Below, one piece after another: positions 17,659 to 26,182 of a DNA stretch of 64,000 nt (within the stretch, counting starts at the first letter, position 1; each line of letters starts with the position of its first letter). Both the position numbers and the translations under genes were made by a program. The DNA lies in NCBI RefSeq assembly GCF_049472135.1, contig NZ_JBMOVV010000005.1, positions 62,001 through 126,000 of the forward strand, in the 5' to 3' direction. This stretch comes from Arcobacter_B sp049472135 (GTDB lineage Bacteria > Campylobacterota > Campylobacteria > Campylobacterales > Arcobacteraceae). Under the pieces are notes generated by a model, which had not been told where the DNA came from, searched no databases, and was given only the letters and a program-made list of their open reading frames with translations.

Positions 17659-18528
17659 TTACATCCCTATCTGACTTAATCTTAAGTCTTCATTTCCAAT
17701 TTTTTTAATCTTTAAACCAAATTTCCCTTCAACAATAACAGCTTCACCTTCTCCTATTTTTACACCATTAACTAAAACTTCTAAAGGCTCGTTTACCATT
17801 TGTTCAAGTTCAATTATCTCTCCAACATCCCATTTTAAAATATCTTTTAATAAAACAATTTTTGTACCAAGTCTAACACTTAATTTTAGTTTTACATCAT
17901 AAAGTAATTCTAAGTTTTTTGGAGGTTTGTATGAATTTTCAATTGGTGCACTTGGTGTATGAGAAGGAGCAGAAACAGCAGCTTGTGGTGCTTCTTCTGG
18001 TGTTGCTGTATCACCTACAATTGTAGAAAAGAAAGGTAATATTATTTCATCAAAACTAACAATAATTGGTAGTTTTTCATCACCTAAAGATACTAAAAAT
18101 TCATAATTATTGTTTTGTGCTTCTAAACTATCTAATTCAACAATTTTAGAACCAACTACTTCTGCTTTTATTGATTCAACATCACCGAAACCTTGAGCAT
18201 TTACAGCAGTACAAAAGCTTCCACATATATTTGAAATGATTTCATTTACAGCATCAGTAATTTCATCATCAATATGCTCTTTTAAATCACCCATTCCACC
18301 AAGCATTAAGTACTCAAATTTTGTTGCACTTACAGTTGGAATATAAAAATAACATGTTGATGATATAGCTTTAAACTCAAATTTAACTTGAGCTTCTATA
18401 AATTGAGATGATTCATAATTCTCAATTGCTAAGGGGTTTACTGTTTCAACTTGTGAACTATTAGATAATAATTGTTCTAATGTATTTGCTAGTTCATCTT
18501 TGAATATATTTGATAAATCTGATGCCAA
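17659..18528 (-). CDS. fliY: Flagellar switch protein FliY/FliN with CheC-like domain
   Basis: A 289-residue protein with a CheC/FliM-like N-terminal region (about residues 40-170), a Pro/Ala-rich linker (175-200) and a C-terminal SpoA domain (205-285; LLYDVKLKLSVRLGTKIVLL) as in FliN. This is the FliY architecture known from Campylobacterota and Gram-positives. The phosphatase-type signature looks altered: DAVNEIISNICG has three residues between Glu and Asn instead of the usual two, and no second motif was recognised. A second, short FliN is encoded at 25818-26105, so two SpoA proteins share the switch. No FliM is in this window. Confidence 0.9.
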   Translation of the reverse strand: MASDLSNIFKDELANTLEQLLSNSSQVETVNPLAIENYESSQFIEAQVKFEFKAISSTCYFYIPTVSATKFEYLMLGGMGDLKEHIDDEITDAVNEIISNICGSFCTAVNAQGFGDVESIKAEVVGSKIVELDSLEAQNNNYEFLVSLGDEKLPIIVSFDEIILPFFSTIVGDTATPEEAPQAAVSAPSHTPSAPIENSYKPPKNLELLYDVKLKLSVRLGTKIVLLKDILKWDVGEIIELEQMVNEPLEVLVNGVKIGEGEAVIVEGKFGLKIKKIGNEDLRLSQIGM

Positions 18529-18539
18529 TTAAACTACCC

Positions 18540-18857
18540 TTATTTTTTATTTTGTGTTTCTTCTAATTGTTGTAAGATGTATGCTTTTACTTTCATCATA
18601 TCCTCAGTTGGATATTTATATTCAGCTTCACCTTTAGTGATTTTAACAAAGAAGTCTTTTGAATTTTTGTTATAACCAAATTTTACATTGTCTAAAATTA
18701 CTTCGTTTGTTTGAACTTCTTGCTTACTTCCAAGTGCTTTTTTATACTCTTCATCTTGAATAAGTTTACTTTTTTCACTTGTTTCGTTTATTTTTTCAAC
18801 TTTTTCTATGTTATTTAATTTTGCATTATCTATTTCAGCTACTCTACCAAGTTCCAT
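18540..18857 (-). CDS. FlaG-like protein
   Basis: A 105-residue soluble protein with a variable charged N-terminus and a conserved-looking C-terminal half (VKFGYNKNSKDFFVKITKGE, then YPTEDMMKVKAYILQQLEE) that resembles FlaG, a small protein affecting filament length in Campylobacter and Helicobacter. The match is to pattern and size only. It has its own good promoter (extended -10 at 18890-18898) and starts a transcription unit leading into fliY and motAB. Confidence 0.6.
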   Translation of the reverse strand: MELGRVAEIDNAKLNNIEKVEKINETSEKSKLIQDEEYKKALGSKQEVQTNEVILDNVKFGYNKNSKDFFVKITKGEAEYKYPTEDMMKVKAYILQQLEETQNKK

Positions 18858-18889
18858 ACTAGACTCCTTGAAAGATACTATTTTTAGAT

Positions 18890-18898
18890 ATTATAGCA
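18890..18898 (-). promoter_or_regulatory. Extended -10 promoter upstream of flaG-like/fliY/motAB
   Basis: On the minus strand this reads TGCTATAAT, an extended -10 element of the housekeeping type, 33 bases before the flaG-like ATG with AAGGAG before the start. The 87-base gap between the TPR gene and this gene holds no open frame. Confidence 0.65.
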
Positions 18899-18944
18899 GA
18901 AAAAAATTTAAATAATTAGTTGTATAAAAAGTTTTGTGTAGAAA

Positions 18945-21011
18945 TTATAAAGATTCTAAATATTCATCAAAGCCAACAAGTTTAAAGTCAATTAATGCAT
19001 CTTTATAAGCTTGAGTAATATATTGTTTAGCACTTGAAATTTTTAACTCTTGGATAAGTTGTACTGCTGTTAAGAAATCAGCATCTTTATCATTTAGAAT
19101 AGCTTTAATTAATGAAATTTGAATGGAAGCATCATTATATCTTCCAGCTTCTAATAGTGCAGCTACTAGCAAATACATAGTATATTTATCTTCAAGTTTA
19201 AACTCTTTTTGTAAATATTCAATTGTTTTTATTGTTTCATCTGGCTTACCTGAATGTAAATCACTTAAAGCTTTTGTTCTTAAATATGATGGTGACTTCT
19301 TACCTGCAATATTTAAATCAGCTTTTTTCATTAATCCAATAGCTTTTAACACATCTATATAATATTTTGTAATAATTAGAGGACCTTCTAAAAAATTATT
19401 ATTAAGAGTTAAAGGTACACTATCTTGAAGTCTTGAATAATAACCATAATTTGACTCATTTTTATCTCTATAAACCAATCTCATTAAATAAGTCAAAGGA
19501 TCCTTAAAGTGCTTTGATAATAATGGATGGTCTAAAGTATGTTCATTATTATTAAGTTTTTCTAAATAGTCTAAAGCTTTGAAGAAAATTGTATTTTTAT
19601 AAGATAAAGCCTCTTTTTCAAACTTATATTCTTCATTGATAAAAAGTTTATAAACTTTTTTTGCAAAATAATTATATGTACCATCTTTAGTTCTTATAAT
19701 CGCGTCTATATAATCTCTATCTTTTAGTTTTTTACCTAATTTATCTGCAGTAATTAAAGTCATAACAGCATATAGTTTATTTCCAGGATTAAGTTTAAAA
19801 GCTTTTACAAACTGTTTATGAGCATTAAAATAATCTTGAATATGAGCATAAGATAAACCTAAATTATAGTAAATATAAGATTTTGTATCTGTAGTTAAAA
19901 GCTTTTTTAATTTAGTAACTCTAATAATTGGATCTTCTTTGATTACATCTAAAAATTTAGTATTATACTCAACCATTTCTTCTAAACTATCTAAATTTCC
20001 TGCTGAGTTAAAAATAAAACCTTTAGAACTATCATAAATTATTTCTTCAGAATCAGAGAATATAAATGGAGCAAAATAGAATAAGAAGTTATATTTTCTA
20101 TCACTATCAAACTTTAAAACGAAATCTAAATAATCTTTAGCAGTATACTTGTTTTCATTGAAAAATATTTCCAATGGTAAATCTTGATTAGCTTTAAAAA
20201 TCGATCTTCTTTCTTGAATTAAATCAAGATTCTCTCTAAGTCTCTCGATATTGTTAGCTTTTAAATCAATAAAAACTCTAAACCATAAAATATGATTTAA
20301 TCTATTTTGATTAAGAGTATTATTTTGTGCTTTTTCAAGTAATATATTTGCTTTTTCATAATCTTTTAATTTTATATGCAATAAAGCTTTTTTTAAATCC
20401 ATTGCATAGTCCATTGAATTTAAAACTTTTAAAGCACTACTATACTCTTTTAAAATAATATAAGTATCGGCTAACATTCTTTTTGAGTGTTCAGTTAAGT
20501 TTTTGTATTTTCTCGCAATTTTAACAATAGTATCTAAATATTTGTTATCTTTTGATATCTGATATAAATAATAACATGCTGACATATAAGAGTAAGTATT
20601 TGTATTTGCACTAGCTTTATTTTCATAAATAGTATTTAAATAAACTATTGCTTTATCAATTGCACCTAATTTATAATATGCAATTCCTATATTTAATTTT
20701 GATGGGATTTCTATAACATTTGAAGTTTTTTCAAGTATTTTAATCGCTTTTTCATATTCCCCTTTACCTAAAAATAAAACTGCTTTATTAAACTCTACTT
20801 GTAAAGCTAAATTTTCTTGCGATTTTTTTAGTTTATCATATTGAAAAAGTATTTCTGGTTGAGATTCTATTAATTCATTTTTAGCATATAAAGTATTATT
20901 TAAAAAAAATGATACTAATAATATTTTATATACTAAACTATTTAATTCTCTTATTTTAAACCATTGTATTAACTTGTGCATATAACTCTTCATTTCTTTT
21001 TTCAAGTTCAT
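18945..21011 (-). CDS. Large periplasmic/membrane-anchored TPR protein, PflB-type candidate
   Basis: About 688 residues. An N-terminal hydrophobic segment (KILLVSFFLNNTLYA, ~30-45) acts as signal peptide or anchor. Then comes a long helical solenoid with recognisable TPR units (GKGEYEKAIKILEK ~75; LNIGIAYYKLGAIDKAIVYL; IYYNLGLSYAHIQDYFNAHKQFVKAFKLNPG ~380). The architecture and the place among motor genes suggest PflB or a related scaffold of the Campylobacterota stator ring; this is inference. The ATG at 21011 is used, but internal ATGs at 20993 and 20981 (the latter after AAGAG) are possible. It overlaps the upstream coiled-coil gene by 56 bases or fewer depending on start. Confidence 0.6.
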   Translation of the reverse strand: MNLKKEMKSYMHKLIQWFKIRELNSLVYKILLVSFFLNNTLYAKNELIESQPEILFQYDKLKKSQENLALQVEFNKAVLFLGKGEYEKAIKILEKTSNVIEIPSKLNIGIAYYKLGAIDKAIVYLNTIYENKASANTNTYSYMSACYYLYQISKDNKYLDTIVKIARKYKNLTEHSKRMLADTYIILKEYSSALKVLNSMDYAMDLKKALLHIKLKDYEKANILLEKAQNNTLNQNRLNHILWFRVFIDLKANNIERLRENLDLIQERRSIFKANQDLPLEIFFNENKYTAKDYLDFVLKFDSDRKYNFLFYFAPFIFSDSEEIIYDSSKGFIFNSAGNLDSLEEMVEYNTKFLDVIKEDPIIRVTKLKKLLTTDTKSYIYYNLGLSYAHIQDYFNAHKQFVKAFKLNPGNKLYAVMTLITADKLGKKLKDRDYIDAIIRTKDGTYNYFAKKVYKLFINEEYKFEKEALSYKNTIFFKALDYLEKLNNNEHTLDHPLLSKHFKDPLTYLMRLVYRDKNESNYGYYSRLQDSVPLTLNNNFLEGPLIITKYYIDVLKAIGLMKKADLNIAGKKSPSYLRTKALSDLHSGKPDETIKTIEYLQKEFKLEDKYTMYLLVAALLEAGRYNDASIQISLIKAILNDKDADFLTAVQLIQELKISSAKQYITQAYKDALIDFKLVGFDEYLESL

Positions 21012-21285
21012 CAACTCTATGTCTTAAGTTCATATTTTCTAGTCTAGCTTCTTGTAAGTCATCTCTTGCTACTTGTAAAGTATCATGACTTTTTACTAGT
21101 GTATTTGAACTAATTTTTGCTTGTTTTTCATATCTATCAACAATTTTTTGCAATTTAGTTATTTCATCTTCTAATAAATTCTTTTCCTCATTTACTTTTC
21201 TATATAAAGATTTATATACATTAGCACTAGAAAAAAAGTATAATAATAAAATTCCAATAATAGTGATTAATAAAAAATTTTCCAA
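20956..21285 (-). CDS. Membrane-anchored coiled-coil protein, function unknown
   Basis: A 109-residue protein: a single N-terminal membrane helix (FLLITIIGILLLYFF, residues 4-18) followed by a continuous charged helix with heptads to the C-terminus (LEDEITKLQKIVDRYEKQ, LENMNLRHRVDELEKRNEELY-type). It is not assigned to a family. It lies between flgE and the large TPR gene and overlaps the latter, so its product is made alongside the TPR protein and may help anchor it; that link is inference. Confidence 0.65.
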   Translation of the reverse strand: MENFLLITIIGILLLYFFSSANVYKSLYRKVNEEKNLLEDEITKLQKIVDRYEKQAKISSNTLVKSHDTLQVARDDLQEARLENMNLRHRVDELEKRNEELYAQVNTMV

Positions 21286-21302
21286 AACAATCCTACATAA
21301 AT

Positions 21303-21333
21303 TAAGTAAAGTAGTATAAAACTACTTTACTTA
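21303..21333 (-). terminator. Strong hairpin immediately after flgE
   Basis: Perfect 13-base arms (TAAGTAAAGTAGT at 21303-21315 and its complement at 21321-21333) with a 5-base loop, ending next to the flgE stop codon. The run after the hairpin on the minus strand is AATTTATG, not a clean U tract, so it may be a terminator or an mRNA 3'-end stabiliser. Confidence 0.5.
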
Positions 21334-23565
21334 TTATCTTTTTAAGTTAATTAAAGTATTTAATAATTGGTCTGATGTTGTAATAGATTTAGCATTTGCT
21401 TCAAAGGCTCTTTGGAATACCATTAAATTTACTAAACTTTCACTTAAATCAGCTGTACTTAACTCTAAAGTTTTACCTTCAACTTTTGCAGTTTTGTCAT
21501 TATTTAAGTTATAAATAGGCTCACCAGACTCATTAGTTTTAGCAAGTAAGTTATCTCCAGATGGATTTAAACCTCTATTATTATTAAATAGTGCAATAGC
21601 AACTTGTCCAATTGCAAAATCAGCTCCATCTTGTTTCATCATAATAAGACCAGTACTATCAACTGAGAACTCACCAAAAGCAGAATCAGAAATACCTAAA
21701 GTATCAAGTCTTAATTGCAATGACCCTTTTGTAGCAGTTTGGTCAACTTTATTGATAAGTTCAATAAACTCAGCACCTGCACCTTGTCTACCACTATAAT
21801 CACTGTTTTTGTCAAGTGGTGTATAAACAGCTGTTAAGTTTGCACCAGCCGTATCTGTTGTATGGTCATCTGCAATTTTCATTGATCCTGTAAATTCAAC
21901 ATCATAGTTTTCATCTAATGTTTCAATTACTAAGTTTCCATTGATGTTCTTTGCAACAATATGGTCTGGTAAATTATTTGTTATTGTTGATGTTGTACCA
22001 TCTTCAGCTGAATAAGTAATTCTTGAAGAATCATTAATAGCTGCTACAATATCATCAATAGAAGTTACACCATCTAAGTGAATATTTAATGCATTTGGTG
22101 GTGTTGCACCATCATTTGGAATTGGAACACTTTGTTTTAACTCTTTATCATAAATAGTAATTCCATAAGTAAAGTCTTTAGTTACACTTCCATCTTTTGC
22201 TAAAGATAAATCCGTAGTAGTATAAACATCTCTTTGCTTACCAGTAATAAGTTTAGATAAGGCATCTTTTGATGACTCTAATGCTCCTATCCCCTCACCT
22301 TTCTTAGCTTCTATTGTTGTTAAATAGTTACCTTGTACTGTTGTATTCCCTGAACTCTCACCTACCTCTGATATTGTAAACTCTTGTCCTGGAATTAATG
22401 ATTTGATCTGGATTATACCTTTTGACATTTGGTATAAATCATGTGAGTTTGGACTTAATGTATCATCTAATTCTAATACATCATTATTTGTTCCTCCTCC
22501 CTCATCTGACATATGTGCTACTAATCCTGGTACTTCATCTGAAATCTTATTTGCTAGTCCTTTATATGTCTCTATTCTACTTGCTATCATATTAAATGTA
22601 TCTCTTTGATCACTTGTTAATGTAGCTATTTCGGCATCTGTTGGCGGAGTTGAAAATGTCCCTGTTGCTGGTAAACTATAATCTGCTAAGTATGCATCAC
22701 CAAATGGTGCATTTGCTGCTGCATCTACATAGAAATCTTTTATCCATTGATCTGTTGCTGTTGTTGATATAAATGTTTGTGATTTCTTCACTCCATCTAT
22801 AAACACATATATCTCTTCACCCTCTTTACTTACTAAGGCATCTGAGTCTGATGTTTTGAAGTTTATATGAGATACTTGTGCTGTTGATGTTGCTGATGCT
22901 CCATCTGGCTCTTCTGATAATCTTTGTAACCATGTAGCATAATCTTTAATCGCTTCTTCTATATCTGATATCTTTGATGATTTACTCTTGTATCCTGCAC
23001 CATTAAATACTGATTCTGAATCACCTTTTGCAGTTTGTGTATAATCTGTAGCTTTTGCTGTAATAGTTTCTACATATGTACTATGTTTTATTATCTTTGA
23101 TGATAATAATTTTGTATAATCATTTGTAAATACATTTACATTTGGGTTTGTACTTGTTACATCTTTTGCAGTATCAATAGCTGTCATCATCCAACCTTGA
23201 ACTTCATTCCCTGCTGAGTCTTGTAATGTACCATTATCTCCCATTCTAAAGTTACCAGCTCTTGTGTAGAAGTTTTCTGTTGTTCCTGTCGCTCTTGTAT
23301 TTGCTACTGTAAAGAACCCTTCTCCACTTAAGGCCATATCATAATCAACACCTGTTAATTTTAAGTTACCTTGAGTGTATAACTTTTCTGCATCTAATAT
23401 TTTAGAACCTTTACCAATTCTATCTTGGTACATTTGGTCTGCAAATGATATTCTTGATGACTTAAATCCGATTGTATTTACATTGGCAATGTTATTTGAT
23501 TCATTGTCTAATGCTTGTTGTTGTGAAGATAGTCCAGATATCCCCGTCCATAGTGCCCCAATCAT
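21334..23565 (-). CDS. flgE: Flagellar hook protein FlgE (large, 743 aa)
   Basis: A 743-residue axial protein with the hook-family N-terminus (MIGALWTGISGLSSQQQALD, NNIANVNTIGFKSSRISFADQMYQ), the FlgE-type segment GFFTVANTRATG..FYTRAGNF (~100-125), a long variable middle, and the C-terminal helix LVNLMVFQRAFEANAKSITTS. Length is like the large hook proteins of Campylobacterota. It has a paralogue immediately upstream (23651-25111). Codon use changes abruptly near base 22260: the first ~435 codons prefer A-ending codons, including ATA for Ile, and the rest use T-ending codons like neighbouring genes. The gene is flanked by hairpins on both sides. Confidence 0.9.
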   Translation of the reverse strand: MIGALWTGISGLSSQQQALDNESNNIANVNTIGFKSSRISFADQMYQDRIGKGSKILDAEKLYTQGNLKLTGVDYDMALSGEGFFTVANTRATGTTENFYTRAGNFRMGDNGTLQDSAGNEVQGWMMTAIDTAKDVTSTNPNVNVFTNDYTKLLSSKIIKHSTYVETITAKATDYTQTAKGDSESVFNGAGYKSKSSKISDIEEAIKDYATWLQRLSEEPDGASATSTAQVSHINFKTSDSDALVSKEGEEIYVFIDGVKKSQTFISTTATDQWIKDFYVDAAANAPFGDAYLADYSLPATGTFSTPPTDAEIATLTSDQRDTFNMIASRIETYKGLANKISDEVPGLVAHMSDEGGGTNNDVLELDDTLSPNSHDLYQMSKGIIQIKSLIPGQEFTISEVGESSGNTTVQGNYLTTIEAKKGEGIGALESSKDALSKLITGKQRDVYTTTDLSLAKDGSVTKDFTYGITIYDKELKQSVPIPNDGATPPNALNIHLDGVTSIDDIVAAINDSSRITYSAEDGTTSTITNNLPDHIVAKNINGNLVIETLDENYDVEFTGSMKIADDHTTDTAGANLTAVYTPLDKNSDYSGRQGAGAEFIELINKVDQTATKGSLQLRLDTLGISDSAFGEFSVDSTGLIMMKQDGADFAIGQVAIALFNNNRGLNPSGDNLLAKTNESGEPIYNLNNDKTAKVEGKTLELSTADLSESLVNLMVFQRAFEANAKSITTSDQLLNTLINLKR

Positions 23566-23588
23566 GATTTATCCTTTTTGTAAAAATG

Positions 23589-23605
23589 GTGAACAAAATG
23601 TTCAC
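23589..23605. promoter_or_regulatory. Palindrome upstream of flgE, operator candidate
   Basis: GTGAACA-AAA-TGTTCAC is a perfect 7-base inverted repeat with a 3-base spacer, ending 24 bases before the flgE start codon. Its size and symmetry are like a dimeric repressor or activator site. I found no second copy in the window. Confidence 0.4.
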
Positions 23606-23633
23606 ATATTAATACTTAAATAAGTACTAATAT
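23606..23633. repeat. Near-perfect inverted repeat in the flgE leader region
   Basis: 13-base arms with one mismatch (ATATTAATACTTA at 23606-23618 against 23621-23633), spacer of 2. It lies beside the GTGAACA palindrome and could form a hairpin in the flgE leader RNA or mark a binding site. Confidence 0.4.
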
Positions 23634-23641
23634 GAAAACAC

Positions 23642-23676
23642 AAATAGCTATTATTTTCTAAGATTAATAGCTATTT
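23642..23676 (-). terminator. Hairpin spanning the end of the second flgE-type gene
   Basis: Perfect 12-base arms (AAATAGCTATTA at 23642-23653 and its complement at 23665-23676), 11-base loop, covering the stop codon of the upstream hook gene. No strong U tract follows on the minus strand (GTGTTTTC), so it is a possible weak terminator or processing signal between the two hook genes. Confidence 0.4.
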
Positions 23677-25111
23677 TTAATAGTTCATCAGAAGTTGTAA
23701 TTGACTTCGAGTTTGCTTCGAATGCCTTTTGATATGTTAACAAATTTGTCATAGTATCAGCATTATCAGTATTACTTACTTCTAAAGAATTACTATGTAA
23801 TACATTTACTTTTCCAGCATATTGTGCTTCTCCAGCATCTAAACCATCTTTATATAAGTTATTTCCTTGAGGTTCTAGCCCCTGATCATTTCTAAAAAAT
23901 GCTGTTTGTACTTTTCCAACAACAAACTTGTTATCTCCATCAGCTAAATAAACTATTCCTTCATCAACACTTATTTTTCCAAAAGTATATTCTGAAAGAT
24001 TTAAATTTGCTAACTTCATTTGAATATCACTTACTTCTAATGCTTCCTGATTTTGCAAATCAATTGTACTAGTAATCTCAATAAATTCACTTCCCGCTGC
24101 TTCAACTGCTGCTTGTAGTGCATCTCTAGCACTTGTTACAATACCATAACCAGTACCTAAACTTTGATTTTGTAGTTGATAAATTGATGCAGCTTTATTA
24201 TTTACAGCAACATCATAAATAGCAATCTCTTTTGCAGGAACCATTGATTCAACAGTAACTTTTCCTGTTGTTGTATCAACAACTCCTCTCATTGCTTGAA
24301 TATCAGAAATTTTATCAGCGAACAATCTCATAGTAGTATCTACATCTGTATCAAAATATTGTATTACTTCTTCATTATTAATATTAACTTTTATAAAATC
24401 ATTCTCGTCTTTTAACTCAGATAAATAACTTGTAAAATCTAAACTTGTTATTTGATTTGTAGAAGGAGTTGCTTCTTGAGTAGATACGGATCTATAAAGG
24501 TCAAGTTTATCTTTGTAGTCTGTAATTAAAGCTTCTATATCTACTATTTTTGAACTAGCACTTTTAAAACCTTCTCCATTTATTCCACTTGCTTGTGCGG
24601 TTTTTGAATAATCTCCAATTCTTGCATTTACTGTTTGAATAAAGTTTTCATTACCAATAGTTTCACTTGCAACAAAACCTGAATGTACTTTACTTAATTG
24701 AGTATAATTAGGATTAGTTGAAATAACTTGAGGCTCTTGAGGAACAAGTCCTTGAACTTTTAAGCCATCAGGAGTTTGTAAAAGCCCATCTGCACCTAAT
24801 TGAAAGTTTCCTGCTCTTGTATAGTAAAGTTCATTATCTTCAGGGTCATTTACCATAAAATAACCCTTCCCTTCAATACCTATATCTAAACTATGTCCAG
24901 TTGGTTTAATATCACCTTGTTGAAATCTTTTAAAAACTTGTTCAATTTGAGAACCTTTTCCTGTTCCATTCTTATACATCAAATCTTCAAATCTTACATC
25001 ATTAGCTTTATAACCAACAGTATTAGTATTTGAAGAGTTATTTGATTCAGCACTTAGTGCTCTTTCATAAGTACTTAATCCAGAAAATCCAGTCCAAAGT
25101 CCACCAATCAT
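23651..25111 (-). CDS. Second hook-family protein (FlgE-type paralogue, 486 aa)
   Basis: A 486-residue axial protein sharing the FlgE layout: N-terminus MIGGLWTGFSGLSTYERALS, SNTNTVGYKANDVRFEDLMY, then LDIGIEGKGYFMVND, YYTRAGNFQL, and C-terminal LLTYQKAFEANSKSITTSDEL. It matches the 743-residue FlgE downstream in both ends and in an inner block (DYSKTAQA...GFKSASSKIVDIEALI). It follows flgD by 10 bases, the classical place of flgE, so it may be the ordinary hook protein or a minor hook subunit while the larger copy is the other. Codon use is like the surrounding cluster. Confidence 0.8.
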   Translation of the reverse strand: MIGGLWTGFSGLSTYERALSAESNNSSNTNTVGYKANDVRFEDLMYKNGTGKGSQIEQVFKRFQQGDIKPTGHSLDIGIEGKGYFMVNDPEDNELYYTRAGNFQLGADGLLQTPDGLKVQGLVPQEPQVISTNPNYTQLSKVHSGFVASETIGNENFIQTVNARIGDYSKTAQASGINGEGFKSASSKIVDIEALITDYKDKLDLYRSVSTQEATPSTNQITSLDFTSYLSELKDENDFIKVNINNEEVIQYFDTDVDTTMRLFADKISDIQAMRGVVDTTTGKVTVESMVPAKEIAIYDVAVNNKAASIYQLQNQSLGTGYGIVTSARDALQAAVEAAGSEFIEITSTIDLQNQEALEVSDIQMKLANLNLSEYTFGKISVDEGIVYLADGDNKFVVGKVQTAFFRNDQGLEPQGNNLYKDGLDAGEAQYAGKVNVLHSNSLEVSNTDNADTMTNLLTYQKAFEANSKSITTSDELLKIAINLRK

Positions 25112-25121
25112 GATTTAGCCT

Positions 25122-25808
25122 TTAAAATATCTTTGTAATACTTGAGAATGGAATTGTAGTTAATTGATCTGAATAAACAGGTGTTGTAGCACCAGCTAAT
25201 TCATATTTATGATCTGCAATTTCTTCATTGTTTTCATTAAGTATAACTAATTTACCATCTTTAATTAAAGGAAGTCCTGGTTCTTGTAAAACAATTTTTT
25301 TACCAGTAGTATTTCCTTCATCATCTAAGATTTCACCTTGAACATTATAGTTTACAAGTGTATCTGGAGTTGAGTCATCATCATCTGTAAGTTTAATTCT
25401 ATCTTCATAATATAATATTTCTTGAGCTTTAACTTGCACTTCACCATCAACAGCCTCAACTGATCTTACTGTAAATGCCTTATTAACTCCATTTTCACTA
25501 ATATTTCCATCTTCAATATTTTTTCCAATTACATTTGCCGCATTTGACAATGCTGTTTGTGCATAAGAAGATTGTAAAGAAGTCATTGCTTTTACCATTT
25601 CTTGGTTAGCATTAATTGTAGACATTTGCATTTGAGTTGATAACATTTGCTTAGAATCCATAGGTTTAGTTGGATCTTGAAGCTTTAACTCTTGAATCAT
25701 TAATCTTAAAAAGTCATCATTAGTTAATTCATCATTACTAATAGATGAAGTATAAGCATTACCATCTACTCCTGTACTTGTATTTACTTGAACACTATCA
25801 ACTGCCAT
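25122..25808 (-). CDS. flgD: Flagellar hook cap protein FlgD
   Basis: A 228-residue protein with the FlgD N-terminal signature (LTNDDFLRLMIQELKLQDPT, KPMDSKQMLSTQMQMSTIN, residues ~25-65) and a beta-rich C-terminal part containing an acidic insert. FlgD caps the growing hook and is discarded afterwards. It lies between fliN (9-base gap) and the FlgE-type gene it serves. Confidence 0.95.
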   Translation of the reverse strand: MAVDSVQVNTSTGVDGNAYTSSISNDELTNDDFLRLMIQELKLQDPTKPMDSKQMLSTQMQMSTINANQEMVKAMTSLQSSYAQTALSNAANVIGKNIEDGNISENGVNKAFTVRSVEAVDGEVQVKAQEILYYEDRIKLTDDDDSTPDTLVNYNVQGEILDDEGNTTGKKIVLQEPGLPLIKDGKLVILNENNEEIADHKYELAGATTPVYSDQLTTIPFSSITKIF

Positions 25809-25817
25809 AATTAACTC

Positions 25818-26105
25818 CTATGCCAAATTTTCATCAAAGAAATATCTAACAACATTGTCTGAATCCATCGCATCTTGGACTCTCACAGCTAATTTATCAT
25901 CAATTACAATAATATCACCTGTACCAATAATTCTTTGATTTACATATATATCACCACCAGCACCTGCTGGTTTATTTAATGAAATTATATCTCCATCACC
26001 TAATTTCAAAAACTCTGCTATTGTAATATCTGAATTACCTAACATTACATCAACAGTAATTTCCGTATCAACTAATATATCATAATCTCTTTCACTAATT
26101 TCCAT
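25818..26105 (-). CDS. fliN: Short flagellar switch protein FliN
   Basis: A 95-residue SpoA-domain protein (VDTEITVDVMLGNSDITIAE, then LGDGDIISLNKPAGAGGDIY and GTGDIIVIDDKLAVRV). I use the ATG at 26105; a longer in-frame reading would need a TTG at 26111. It forms the lower C-ring with FliM and the second SpoA protein FliY. A TATAAT promoter lies just upstream, so fliN may head an internal unit with flgD and hook genes. Confidence 0.93.
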   Translation of the reverse strand: MEISERDYDILVDTEITVDVMLGNSDITIAEFLKLGDGDIISLNKPAGAGGDIYVNQRIIGTGDIIVIDDKLAVRVQDAMDSDNVVRYFFDENLA

Positions 26106-26136
26106 GACCAAACTTTAAAAATATTATTCTAAATAC

Positions 26137-26145
26137 ATTATAACA
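26137..26145 (-). promoter_or_regulatory. Extended -10 promoter upstream of fliN
   Basis: The minus strand reads TGTTATAAT in the 77-base gap between fliH and fliN, an extended -10 element 31 bases before the fliN ATG. It would allow transcription of fliN, flgD and hook genes independently of the fliF-fliH block. Confidence 0.6.
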
Positions 26146-26182
26146 TAAACTTTTAAGAAATAAAACTCTCCTAAATGTCTAA

